Origin: Polytrichum commune
Taxonomy: Eukaryota > Streptophyta > Polytrichopsida > Polytrichales > Polytrichaceae
NCBI GenBank assembly: GCA_950295325.1
Contig: OX485808.1
Span: 10,230,501-10,294,500 of the forward strand
DNA length: 64,000 nt
Reading direction: 5' to 3'
The notes under the pieces are model-generated. The model saw only the letters and a program-made list of their open reading frames with translations, was not told the origin of the DNA and did not search any database. Both the position numbers and the translations under genes were made by a program. Below, one piece after another: positions 1 to 9,048 of this stretch; the stretch's first letter is position 1; every line of letters starts with the position of its first letter.

Positions 1-1
1 A

Positions 2-1608
2 TCACCATCCCCATCACTAACAAACGATAACCTAGACCGACCATCACCCTATGAATACGAAAATATAAATAGAGAAGAGCAAAGAGACACCGTCACTCCA
101 TTAGGAACATTCGAAACGAACACTAGAGAAGGGATACCCCGGAATATTAATTTTGATCAAGACACACAAGAAAGCATAGTAGAGAACGAAAATTCAACAA
201 CAACTCAAAGTGAGGAACCAACATCAAGACAAGTCAACCAAACATTTGAAGAATTTTTGCAACAAGAAAGGGCTAGTGAACAATTATTTGACTATAGAGT
301 ACCCATTAATAGCACAACAAGATCCGNNNNNNNNNNNNNNNNNNNNNNNNNNNNNNNNNNNNNNNNNNNNNNNNNNNNNNNNNNNNNNNNNNNNNNNNNN
401 NNNNNNNNNNNNNNNNNNNNNNNNNNNNNNNNNNNNNNNNNNNNNNNNNNNNNNNNNNNNNNNNNNNNNNNNNNNNNNNNNNNNNNNNNNNNNNNNNNNN
501 NNNNNNNNNNNNNNNNNNNNNNNNNNCAACAAGATCCGGAACAACGTCATTAGGGACGAATATTGGAGGTTCCGGAGGAGGAAGAGGAAGTGGAACTATA
601 GCAATGTCGGGAGGAGCACCACCTCCCCCGAGAAGAGGGAAGATACCTCTTCCCACATACAAAGGAAAAGAGGATCCGGACACTTACATACAAGAGTATG
701 TCAATATATGTCATGCCAATCAAGAAGGAACCGATGCGGAGAAACTAAGATTGTTTCCGGTGACTCTTAAGAAAAAGGCACTAGAATGGTACACTCAATT
801 TCCCGCGAATCACTTTTTGAATTGGAACGATTTAAAGACAACGTTTATCCAACGATTCCGATCAACCAAATCGGAAGGGGAGATCATCAACAACTTGTCA
901 CATGTAAAGCAAAAGAAAGATGAATCGGTGGAAGAGTTTTATGAACGAGTAATGGTAGCGGCGGCTAAAATTCAACCCGCGCCGGGAGAACAAATTAGAA
1001 AAACTTGGTTCATAAATGGACTAAGGAAGGAATACGAGAAATATGTAAACATTTTACCAAGTGATACCTTGGAAGAAGCACTAGCTTCGGCACGAAAGAT
1101 TGAGATGAGCAAAACGAAAAAGGAAAGGATGAGAGAAGACGATTCAAGTGGAGATTCAAGTAGCGATTCCGATGATGATACAAGAAGAAGGAAGAAAAAG
1201 GGAAAGGCTAAGAAAGCCGATGTTACTAAAGATGATTTAAAGGCTCTTAAACAAGAGATAGAGGAACTAGCCATCGGCACTCGGAAGTTTAGGACGGGAG
1301 TCACTTGCCGGAGATGCCGCAATGAAGGCCATTATTCAAATGAGTGCCAATTAAAGAGTTGCTCGAATTGCAATAGCACTACACACAATACAAATGAATG
1401 TGTTTATGATGGAAGAAGGCGAGAAAGGAGATTTGGAGTGAATCAAGTACAACCACAATTGAACAACAACCGGAGAAGGGCGGGAGCCGAGCCTCCGAGA
1501 TTTAGAAATGAAGAGAGACTGCGGTTCGGGGAGAATCGGCGAGATATGAGATACCCCTATCAAGGGAGGGATAAGCTAAGGGATGAAGGATACCCCTATA
1601 ACGGGTAG
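2..1608 (+). CDS. gag: Element A gag (5'-truncated, split by an N gap)
   Basis: Structural capsid/nucleocapsid polyprotein of the retrotransposon; it would form the virus-like particle that packages the RNA. Before the gap the frame starts at base 2; after it the frame is that of base 604, and the frame change is explained by the artificial gap. A Retrotrans_gag-type capsid region follows (about 640-1110, with the motif ALEWYTQF). A serine/aspartate-rich basic linker comes next, then two adjacent CCHC zinc knuckles (CRRCRNEGHYSNEC and CSNCNSTTHNTNEC, about 1306-1392). The tail is rich in YPY repeats and ends at TAG 1606-1608. The same frame stays open after this TAG, so gag-pol may be one frame separated by a stop. 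The twin in element C (40421-42025) has no gap and shows the N terminus. Confidence 0.88.
327..526. other. Assembly gap, 200 N
   Basis: Exactly 200 N. The bases before it (315-326) and after it (527-538) are the same 12-mer, CAACAAGATCCG. In element C the sequence is continuous with a single copy of this 12-mer (around 41491-41502). The gap therefore most likely has no missing bases: it joins two contigs that overlap by 12 bp inside gag. Confidence 0.97.
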
Positions 1609-1730
1609 GAATACCGAAGAGGAGATCGGTACCCGTACGACAATTACCGGAGGGAAGCGACATACCCCTACCGAAGCCAATACTACCCAAGGGAAGAAGA
1701 ATACCCCTATCAGGGCGGCCCTAGAGGACC
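1549..1730 (+). repeat. YPY-repeat tract spanning the gag stop codon
   Basis: The gag tail and the continuation of the same frame after the TAG at 1606-1608 hold at least five tyrosine-proline-tyrosine (YPY) units separated by 8-14 mostly charged residues (R, E, D) with glycine. Because the repeat runs through the stop without a change of frame, the TAG either interrupts an originally continuous gag-pol frame or is a read-through stop. Sequence cannot separate these. Confidence 0.7.
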
Positions 1731-4524
1731 CATTAATCACGGGAGATTGGAGTACCCCAGGGATGTGATGGACAACAATGGCCAAAAAGCCGCGCCGAGA
1801 ATCGGGTACACTGGCCTACCGCGACGGGAAGGCAACGCCGACAAGTGCTATTATTGTCATCAACAGGGTCATAGAAAACCGGAATGCTCATTGTTTAGAA
1901 AACATCAAGAAGAAGCGAATGATTACGCGAAGAAGCCCACGGTGGCGGTAAATGTAGTGACACCAAGTGTGTGTGTGATGACGAGAGCCCAAAGAGCGGC
2001 GAAAGAAAACTCTAAGGAAGAGAGTGAATCGGAAGATGAAGATAATGGAGATGATAGAAAGAGCAAAGACTCGGAGAATAGTGATGATGAAGATGGTGAG
2101 AACACCATAAAGGTTATGGATGATGATAGTGAAGATGAGCAAATGTCACAGGAGGTGCGGGATGCACCGGATGACTTAACATGGAAGAAGAATCGGGAGA
2201 TTCACCATGGAGAAACCGGTAACGCGAAGACGCCAAGGAGAAGGCGAAAGGAACTTAAGTCACAGGAGGTGCGGGATGCACCGGAGGACTTAGAACGGAA
2301 GAAGAATCGGAAGATTCACGATGAAGAAAGCGAAGAGCTTAGTGAAAATGAGAATGAGCCCATGATGAGGCGAAAGGAAAATGAGTCACAGGAGGTGCGG
2401 GATGCACCGGAGGACTCGGAATGGAAGAAGAAGCGGGAGATACACCGCCAAGTAACGAATACGATTAAGAAGATACAACGGGAAGCAGGCGAAGATCTTT
2501 TAGAGCCAGAAGATCTTGCAACGGAGTACCGGACGTCGTCTAGGAGAAAAGCGACGGAAGAAGAACCCCGATCAAGGGTAGGACAAATTATTCGAAAAAT
2601 ACTAGATTCAACTCAAGCAAATATAACAATAGGGCAACTTTTGGAGATAGCCCCTTATTGCAAAAGAAAAGTAATGGAAGCAATTTACACGAACGGGCGA
2701 GATGAGAGGAAAGTACCTCAAACGTATCTCGTAGCCACGAAAGACTTTGATGAAGAGATGCCGATGATAGCGGTATGGACTAAGAATCGACGAATATCCA
2801 ACGTATTACTAGATGGAGGATCGGGAGTGAACATTATTACGGACACTTTGATGGACAAATTGGGAATAGAAAAACAACTTGAAGTGGCACCATTTACGAT
2901 CAAAATGGCGGATCAAAGGAAGGTTACGCCACTTGGAATTATCAAAAATTTGAAAATCACAATTGGAGGTTTGACCTTTAAGGTTACCGTAACGGTAATG
3001 AAGATGGAAAATCAAGAGAATTGTTACTCAATGCTACTTGGACGACCATGGCTTAAGCAAGCACGTGCCAAGCATGATTGGGGAAAGAGTCAATTAGTTC
3101 TATATCAAAAAGGGGTAGATGTATGTATTGGTACTAATCGAAGACCAAAACTCCCGGATTCATCAAGACCAATCAATATCGAAGGTTTTGATTGGGAGGC
3201 CGGATTAACCGATGAAGAGGAACAAATAGTTTATCAAGCTTATCCAAGTTTACACCACATAGCCGATGTAGAACTAGATGGATTGAAGCTATTATATGAA
3301 ACCGATTGCAATATGGTTATGACAAGCATCGAAGGAGAAAATGTAGAGAATATCAACAAAAAGGGACTCAAAGCAAATACCAAGAAGAAGGAGAAACAAG
3401 TCCCTAAGCTCAAAGAAGGAACTCCAAAACAAAAGGAAGACATGGGAGAGAGACCGGTTTATCCATCTCATTTTTATGAGATGAAAGAAGGAGAACAAGC
3501 GATCGATCGAACACCGGCATCCGAAGCGGTGAAAGGAAAAACAATCGCCGGATGGATTATCGAAGATGAAGATATGATAAAGGAGATTAACCTTGGGACA
3601 ACGGAGGATCCCAAAATGGTACGAATAGGAAAGGAACTTGACCCCTCCTATGAAAACCAAGTGATTGAGATACTAAGGGATTACAAGGATGTATTCGCAT
3701 GGACGTATGAGGATATGAAAGGGATACCACCTCACATTTGTGAACACAAGATAGAACTCAAACCAAATACCAAGCCGATCAAGCAAAGCCGATATCGAAT
3801 GAATCCGAATTATGCGGCAAAGGTGAAAGAGGAGATCTACAAATTGCTCAAGGCCGGATTCATATACCCGGTAGATAGAGCGGAATGGCTTTCACCGATA
3901 GTGATAGTACCAAAGACAAATGGAAAGTTAAGAGTATGCGTAGATTATCGGAAACTCAACGGAGCAACAAAATCCGACCCATTTCCATTACCATTCACGG
4001 AGGAGATTCTTGAAACGGTAGCCGGACACGAGATGTTGTCACTACTAGACGGGTTTAGTGGTTACAATCAAGTGAGGATAGCACCGGAAGATCAACCGAA
4101 AACTTGTTTTATTACGGAGTGGGGAGCTTATGCCACTAGAGTTATGTCATTTGGACTTATGAGTGCGCCATCTACTTTTCAAAGGGGAGTAATGACAATT
4201 TTCACGGAGTTTCTAAATGATTTTATGAAAGTATTTTTGGACGATTTTAGTATATATGGGACAAAGGCGGATCATATCAAGCACCTTAAGCTTTGTCTTC
4301 AACGATGTAGGGAGAGTGGGTTAAGTCTTAATCCGGAGAAATGCATGATTTGTGTGACCTCGGGGAGATTACTTGGTCACGTGGTTTGCAAAGAGGGACT
4401 TTTGATAGATCCCAAAAAGATTTCCGTGATTCAAAAATTACCACCACCAACCAATGTCAAGAATTTACGAGCATTCTTAGGCTCGGTAACATACCATAGG
4501 AGATTCATATGGATGTTTGCATAA
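1609..4524 (+). CDS. pol: Element A pol, first part: zinc knuckle, repeats, aspartic protease, reverse transcriptase
   Basis: The frame continues from gag without a shift; the first ATG after the gag stop is at 1747 (925 codons from there). In order: a third CCHC knuckle CYYCHQQGHRKPEC (residues about 34-47 from 1747); an acidic Glu/Asp/Ser region; three SQEVRDAPED repeats (residues about 134-235); aspartic protease with LLDGGSGVNI (active-site Asp codon at 2812) and the downstream LLGRPWL; then reverse transcriptase with YRKLNG, LLDGFSGYNQ and the catalytic box FLDD (Asp codons 4240 and 4243). The frame stops at TAA 4522-4524, but the connection to RNase H continues in the same frame straight after it, so this is a nonsense mutation inside RT-RNase H. 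Element C has the same stop. Confidence 0.9.
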   Translation, partial: EYRRGDRYPYDNYRREATYPYRSQYYPREEEYPYQGGPRGPINHGRLEYPRDVMDNNGQKAAPRIGYTGLPRREGNADKCYYCHQQGHRKPECSLFRKHQEEANDYAKKPTVAVNVVTPSVCVMTRAQRAAKENSKEESESEDEDNGDDRKSKDSENSDDEDGENTIKVMDDDSEDEQMSQEVRDAPDDLTWKKNREIHHGETGNAKTPRRRRKELKSQEVRDAPEDLERKKNRKIHDEESEELSENENEPMMRRKENESQEVRDAPEDSEWKKKREIHRQVTNTIKKIQREAGEDLLEPEDLATEYRTSSRRKATEEEPRSRVGQIIRKILDSTQANITIGQLLEIAPYCKRKVMEAIYTNGRDERKVPQTYLVATKDFDEEMPMIAVWTKNRRISNVLLDGGSGVNIITDTLMDKLGIEKQLEVAPFTIKMADQRKVTPLGIIKNLKITIGGLTFKVTVTVMKMENQENCYSMLLGRPWLKQARAKHDWGKSQLVLYQKGVDVCIGTNRRPKLPDSSRPINIEGFDWEAGLTDEEEQIVYQAYPSLHHIADVELDGLKLLYETDCNMVMTSIEGENVENINKKGLKANTKKKEKQVPKLKEGTPKQKEDMGERPVYPSHFYEMKEGEQAIDRTPASEAVKGKTIAGWIIEDEDMIKEINLGTTEDPKMVRIGKELDPSYENQVIEILRDYKDVFAWTYEDMKGIPPHICEHKIELKPNTKPIKQSRYRMNPNYAAKVKEEIYKLLKAGFIYPVDRAEWLSPIVIVPKTNGKLRVCVDYRKLNGATKSDPFPLPFTEEILETVAGHEMLSLLDGFSGYNQVRIAPEDQPKTCFITEWGAYATRVMSFGLMSAPSTFQRGVMTIFTEFLNDFMKVFLDDFSIYGTKADHIKHLKLCLQRCRESGLSLNPEKCMICVTSGRLLGHVVCKEGLLIDPKKISVIQKLPPPTNVKNLRAFLGSVTYHRRFIWMFA
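2146..2450 (+). repeat. Three tandem coding repeats (SQEVRDAPED...KK.R.IH)
   Basis: The 25-mer beginning TCACAGGAGGTGCGGGATGC recurs at 2146, 2260 and 2386, in frame, with periods of 114 and 126 bases. Each unit encodes SQEVRDAPED/DDL followed by KK.R.IH and a charged spacer. It lies between the third zinc knuckle and the protease. The DNA is more conserved than the spacer, which suggests recent duplication or repeat homogenisation. Confidence 0.9.
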
Positions 4525-5187
4525 ATTACGAGACCTCTTTATGCTCTCCTCAAAAAAGATGAAGCATATGAATGGACGACAAATTGCCAACAAACATTTG
4601 AACTAGTCAAGAGACTTCTAACTACGACACCAATACTAATGGCCCCAAATTGGTCAATGGAATTTCATGTCCATTGTGACGCATCAAACATAGCCATTGG
4701 AGCGGTACTAGCGCAAAAGGTGAATGGAAATATTGACTCACCGATATATTACGCAAGCCAATTATTAAATCAAGCGGAGAAAAATTATAGCACGACGGAA
4801 CGAGAAGCCTTAACAATGGTATATTCGGTAAACAAATTCCGACACTACCTCTTGGCGAATCATTTCGTGTTTTACGTGGATCATCAAGCATTGTTATACT
4901 TGATAAATAGACCGATAATCTCGGGGAGAATCGCAAGATGGATGCTTCTTCTACAAGAATACGATTTTGAGATTATGTATATGCCCGGAAGACGACACGT
5001 GATGGCGGATCACCTCTCAAGAATCGATAATGGAGAACCACCCACCGGAGTAAACGACCAACTACCGGATGCAAATTTGTTTTGTATGGAGGTACTAGAA
5101 GAAGAAGATGATTACATGGAAGAAAAAGAGCAATCAAATGAAGAAAATGAACGAGGAAAGGAAAACATGACACCATGTCTTGAATGA
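4525..5187 (+). CDS. Element A pol, RNase H
   Basis: Degrades the RNA strand of the RNA-DNA hybrid during reverse transcription. The frame is the same as the preceding RT. The signature HCDASNIAIGAVLAQ (first catalytic Asp) begins near 4672, STTEREAL (catalytic Glu) follows near 4791, then FYVDHQAL (Asp) and the closing HVMADHLSRI. An acidic tail leads to TGA 5185-5187, after which the same frame resumes with the first integrase zinc module. There is no second archaeal-type RNase H (aRNH). Confidence 0.9.
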   Translation: MTRPLYALLKKDEAYEWTTNCQQTFELVKRLLTTTPILMAPNWSMEFHVHCDASNIAIGAVLAQKVNGNIDSPIYYASQLLNQAEKNYSTTEREALTMVYSVNKFRHYLLANHFVFYVDHQALLYLINRPIISGRIARWMLLLQEYDFEIMYMPGRRHVMADHLSRIDNGEPPTGVNDQLPDANLFCMEVLEEEDDYMEEKEQSNEENERGKENMTPCLE

Positions 5188-6399
5188 TATATGGTATATG
5201 TTCAACCAACGGAAGATTGGAGGAAACCGTTCAAAGAATATTTCAAGTATGGAAAGTTGTTAACAAAAGGAACAACGGAAGACGAACAAACACGCATAAG
5301 ACGATCTAGTGAACCTTACATCATGGATGGAGATAAATTAATACGAGTTAGCCCAAGTGGAGAATCGAAGACATGCATAGCGGGACAAGTTATTGAGGAA
5401 ATTATCGCGGAAACGCATGAACAAGAAGGCCATCATCAAACCTTCGAAAATACTTGGTTCACCATATTAAGTGGACCTTATTGGTGGCCAACAAAAAAGA
5501 GGGACGTAGCAAGTTATTGCGAAGAATGTCCGGTTTGCTTACGACAAAATGAAGGACGAATACATGAACTAGAAAATGATACTCTAGTACTAGACTCGGT
5601 ATCGGATGACGAGTCAACTACGGAAGAAAACCACTCGACGGATTGGAGAACACCCTATTTTGAGTACTTAAGGAATGGACAAGTAAATGGAGAAAATGTT
5701 ACCAATGAAAAACAACTTCGATGGGCAAACAAATGCAAGCGGTTCGTTCTCAACGAAGGAACCTTGATAAGATTACTACCCAACGAAGATACGCGAATAT
5801 GCGTCACACGAAGTCGAGGAGGAAAACTCATAGCGGCCACTCACAACGCAAAAGGCAAGCATTTGACCTTACCTATGACTAAACAATTAATATTCTTTAG
5901 TCTTTATTGGTGGCCTACAATTGACAAAGACATCAAGTATCACGCGGAATACGAATGTGAAGAATGCATGTTGCAACTCAATGGGAAGCAAGAAGAGATG
6001 AATCTAAAAGATAAACAAGTGACTATATTAAAGCAAATGTCACCATCGGATTGGAAAAAATCTTACCTCAAATACCTATTATTCGGGAAGGTAATGAGCA
6101 ATGACTTAACCGGAGAAGAGAAGGAACGGATTGCGAATAGAAGTCAATTCTTCGCCATCATGAATGGGAAACTAATGAGACGATTTGTCGCCAATGAGAT
6201 ACCTAAAGAATGCATCTCGGAGAATCGGATACAAGGATTTTTAAAGGAACTTCATGAAAAATATCAAACATGTAAAGAAATGATAAAACAAGCAACACAA
6301 GGACCATATTGGTGGCCTACGATGACTCGCGACATTCAAAGTTTTATCAAGCAATACAATGGTACTACGCTAAGGAGTGATTCAACCGAAATGGATTAG
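5188..6399 (+). CDS. Element A: three tandem copies of the integrase N-terminal zinc module
   Basis: The 402-residue frame from ATG 5191 consists of three diverged copies of one module of about 110-140 residues. Each begins with (E/T/S)DW(R/K)(K/T)(P/S) and a YLxxG-like segment, carries a conserved cysteine block, then a His-containing helix and YWWPT (at 5479, 5905 and 6307). This is the arrangement of the H2C2 zinc-binding domain that precedes a gypsy integrase core. Copy 1 (about 5212-5560) and copy 2 (about 5638-5985) keep paired His and CxxC. Copy 3 (about 6046-6393) has Cys in place of the second His and has lost CxxC. The frame ends at TAG 6397-6399, which replaces the Trp codon of the conserved DW that begins the next copy. 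Normal integrases have one such module. Confidence 0.85.
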   Translation, partial: YMVYVQPTEDWRKPFKEYFKYGKLLTKGTTEDEQTRIRRSSEPYIMDGDKLIRVSPSGESKTCIAGQVIEEIIAETHEQEGHHQTFENTWFTILSGPYWWPTKKRDVASYCEECPVCLRQNEGRIHELENDTLVLDSVSDDESTTEENHSTDWRTPYFEYLRNGQVNGENVTNEKQLRWANKCKRFVLNEGTLIRLLPNEDTRICVTRSRGGKLIAATHNAKGKHLTLPMTKQLIFFSLYWWPTIDKDIKYHAEYECEECMLQLNGKQEEMNLKDKQVTILKQMSPSDWKKSYLKYLLFGKVMSNDLTGEEKERIANRSQFFAIMNGKLMRRFVANEIPKECISENRIQGFLKELHEKYQTCKEMIKQATQGPYWWPTMTRDIQSFIKQYNGTTLRSDSTEMD

Positions 6400-8610
6400 A
6401 AAAAACCAATAATGGAATATTTGAACCATAGGAAAACCGGAGATCAACGTCCATTTGAACAAGAGAATGGAACTTACTTTATGGAAGAGGGAGAATTACG
6501 GAAGGAAGTAGACCGCGGAGAAACAAAGATATGTATCGCGGGAGATCCAATCAAGCATCTAATCATACGAGTGCATGAACAAAATGATTATCATCTCAAC
6601 CCGAACGATACTATTCAACAAATTCTCAACGGGCTTTATTGGTGGCCTACTATAGCACAAGACACGGGACATTATATCAATGGAGAATGTCCGAGATGTA
6701 AGAAGAAAACAACAACTAAAATAGAATGCGGAGCAATTACCACCGATCCACAAGAGGATTGGAGAACACCATTTATTGACTACTTATCGCATGGAAGATT
6801 GACAACACCGGCAACGACTTCTCAAAGACAACAAATAGCGATAAGAAGTAGATTTTTTCAACTAATCAATGGAGACCAATTAATCAAGGAAGGGGCCGAT
6901 GGAATGAAAATGAGATGTGTCTCCGGACCAATTACCGAGGCGATCATCGCCGAAGCACATGAAGGCATTGCGGGAGGACATTTCGCGGCAAACATCACAT
7001 TACACAAAATATTAACGGCTCTTTATTGGTGGCCTACTATGAAAAGGGACGTATATTTATATTGCAAACAATGTGACATATGTCAAAGAGTGGGACCAAA
7101 AGTATCAAAATCCGCACAACCACTACATCCAATTATGCATACAGAGGTGTTTCAAAGATGGGGTTTGGACTTTATAGGACCAATCAATCCTCCAGCTAAA
7201 GGTACTAAAAATAGATACATTATTACCGCCACGGATTACACTACCAAATGGGTAGAAGCAAGAGCACTTAAGGATAATACCGCGGCATCTACCGCGAAAT
7301 TCATATTTGAGGAGATTATCACCAAATTCGGATGTCCGATTGAACTAGTTAGTGATCAAGGGAGTCACTTTCTAAATGAGACAATCCAAATCTTAACCAA
7401 GACATTTATGGTCTTACATCGTAAATCGACAACTTACTACCCTCAAGCCAACGGACAAGCTGAGAGCACCAACAAAGTCATTAAAACGACACTTACCAAA
7501 ATGGTAAACGCCAATCGTACGGATTGGGACACTAAATTATATGCGGCACTATGGGCGTATAGAACGGCATACAAAGTCACCACCAAGCATACACCATTTT
7601 CATTGGTATTTGGAACGGAAGCATTACTTCCATTAACATTCATCTACAACGGGGAGAATCTCCAAAGGAATCAAGAATGGTATCCCGTTCTTAAACGAAG
7701 AATGGAACAATTAAAGACACTAGATTTAACCCGTATTGAAGCCGAGGAGAATATCGAGCATACTCAAACCATGAGAAAAAGAAGACAAGATAAAACCTTA
7801 ATGGAAGGCAAGAGGTGCAAACATTGCAAGAAACCCTCTTATGACACCAAGGAAAAGACTGAGAACACTCATCAAGCAAAGGATAAATCACAAGAAAACA
7901 AAAGTCCAAAATTTTACAAAGGTCAAAAGATTTTGTGGCATCAAAGGATGAACAAACCCGGTCCAGGCAAATTCCGAATCCGATGGAGTGGACCTTACGA
8001 GATTACGGAAATTTACGGTAACAACACCGTGGATGTAAGCACATTGCAAGGAGAAAATCTTGGAAGGGTAAATATGAGTAAGATTAAACCTTACCATGAA
8101 CCCCTTGAAGCAAAGGCATATGTTTTAGAAGTGGATGACGCCACGAACTCACCATTTGACAATACAAGTACAAATTGTATAAACAGATCCATTGATACCA
8201 ACCACCACGAGGGAGAATCAAGCCATTCAAGGACAAGTTCATTCTACGAAGGGCAAAAAGTAGTGACCAAATACCTATCAAACAAACAAGACGACGCACC
8301 TTTTGAGAAGCAAAAATGGGTAGGCCCTTACACCATCACAAGAATCCATGATGACGATACCATGGAGATCAAGACCGTTCATCAAAAACAATTGGGACGA
8401 TGGCGATCAAAGAAATTTTTACCATACGCCGGGGTTAATCCCAACCAAGTTATCACTTTTGATCAAGGAGGAATGAAGACTTTTACATCCCCGGATTATG
8501 ATGAAGTCCATCACAAAATGCTTGAATGTTATTCTATACAACCAATGAGAAAGGGGACTTTGGATGAAAACTTATCAACGGTACCGGAACGACAAAAATT
8601 GGAAGTATAG
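6400..8610 (+). CDS. int: Element A integrase: two more zinc modules, DDE core, two GPY/F domains
   Basis: Joins element cDNA to host DNA. The longest open stretch starts at ATG 6412 (732 codons). Residues 1-110 form the fourth zinc module (YWWPT at 6637, CPRC at 6688). Residues about 115-235 form the fifth (HEGIAGGHF, YWWPT at 7024, CKQCDICQ), which is closest to a standard H2C2 domain. The catalytic core is complete: Asp in LDFIGP (7168), Asp in SDQGSHF (7354) and Glu in GQAEST (7462), a DD35E spacing. A CxxC segment (RCKHCKK) lies between the core and the C-terminal domains. Two GPY/F (SH3-like) domains follow, with KFRIRWSGPYEI (about 7909-8105) and KWVGPYTI (about 8237-8440). No chromodomain is visible. 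Ends at TAG 8608-8610. Confidence 0.92.
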   Translation, partial: KKPIMEYLNHRKTGDQRPFEQENGTYFMEEGELRKEVDRGETKICIAGDPIKHLIIRVHEQNDYHLNPNDTIQQILNGLYWWPTIAQDTGHYINGECPRCKKKTTTKIECGAITTDPQEDWRTPFIDYLSHGRLTTPATTSQRQQIAIRSRFFQLINGDQLIKEGADGMKMRCVSGPITEAIIAEAHEGIAGGHFAANITLHKILTALYWWPTMKRDVYLYCKQCDICQRVGPKVSKSAQPLHPIMHTEVFQRWGLDFIGPINPPAKGTKNRYIITATDYTTKWVEARALKDNTAASTAKFIFEEIITKFGCPIELVSDQGSHFLNETIQILTKTFMVLHRKSTTYYPQANGQAESTNKVIKTTLTKMVNANRTDWDTKLYAALWAYRTAYKVTTKHTPFSLVFGTEALLPLTFIYNGENLQRNQEWYPVLKRRMEQLKTLDLTRIEAEENIEHTQTMRKRRQDKTLMEGKRCKHCKKPSYDTKEKTENTHQAKDKSQENKSPKFYKGQKILWHQRMNKPGPGKFRIRWSGPYEITEIYGNNTVDVSTLQGENLGRVNMSKIKPYHEPLEAKAYVLEVDDATNSPFDNTSTNCINRSIDTNHHEGESSHSRTSSFYEGQKVVTKYLSNKQDDAPFEKQKWVGPYTITRIHDDDTMEIKTVHQKQLGRWRSKKFLPYAGVNPNQVITFDQGGMKTFTSPDYDEVHHKMLECYSIQPMRKGTLDENLSTVPERQKLEV

Positions 8611-9048
8611 TCACTCAATTATCAACAAAAGGAGAAAATTTCAAAGGGAGTATACCATACATATATTTATCGGAGGATTCACGACCAAACACATTATGCG
8701 AGACAACCATGATCATCAACAACAACACATATGACAAGTACAAAGTACCTCCAAAATATAAGACGGCAAACGAATTAACCATTAAGTGGTTACAACACAT
8801 GTGTGAGATTTGGTACATAATCTTCATACAACTCATAGTTCAAAGTTTGTACTTACATCCAAGGAATTCATCCATCCGTTCATCAAATCATTCAAGAGGG
8901 GATACAACACTTACAAATGCGGAAGTCAAGAAGAATTATTATACAACTCAAGCGTCAAAGGGACGAACTCAACCACAAATTGGAGATATGGAGTTAACTT
9001 CCTACACCACAACAATGTTGTTTCTCAAAACGGAAGATACCTCCAAAT
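8611..9048 (+). pseudogene. Region between pol and 3' ORF, decayed coding sequence likely
   Basis: Short open stretches occupy two frames in succession (from 8709 in one frame, from 8810 to 9052 in another) and lead into the frame of the next ORF. This looks like the N-terminal part of the 3' reading frame broken by frameshifts. No domain is recognised. A non-coding linker is equally possible. Confidence 0.4.
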
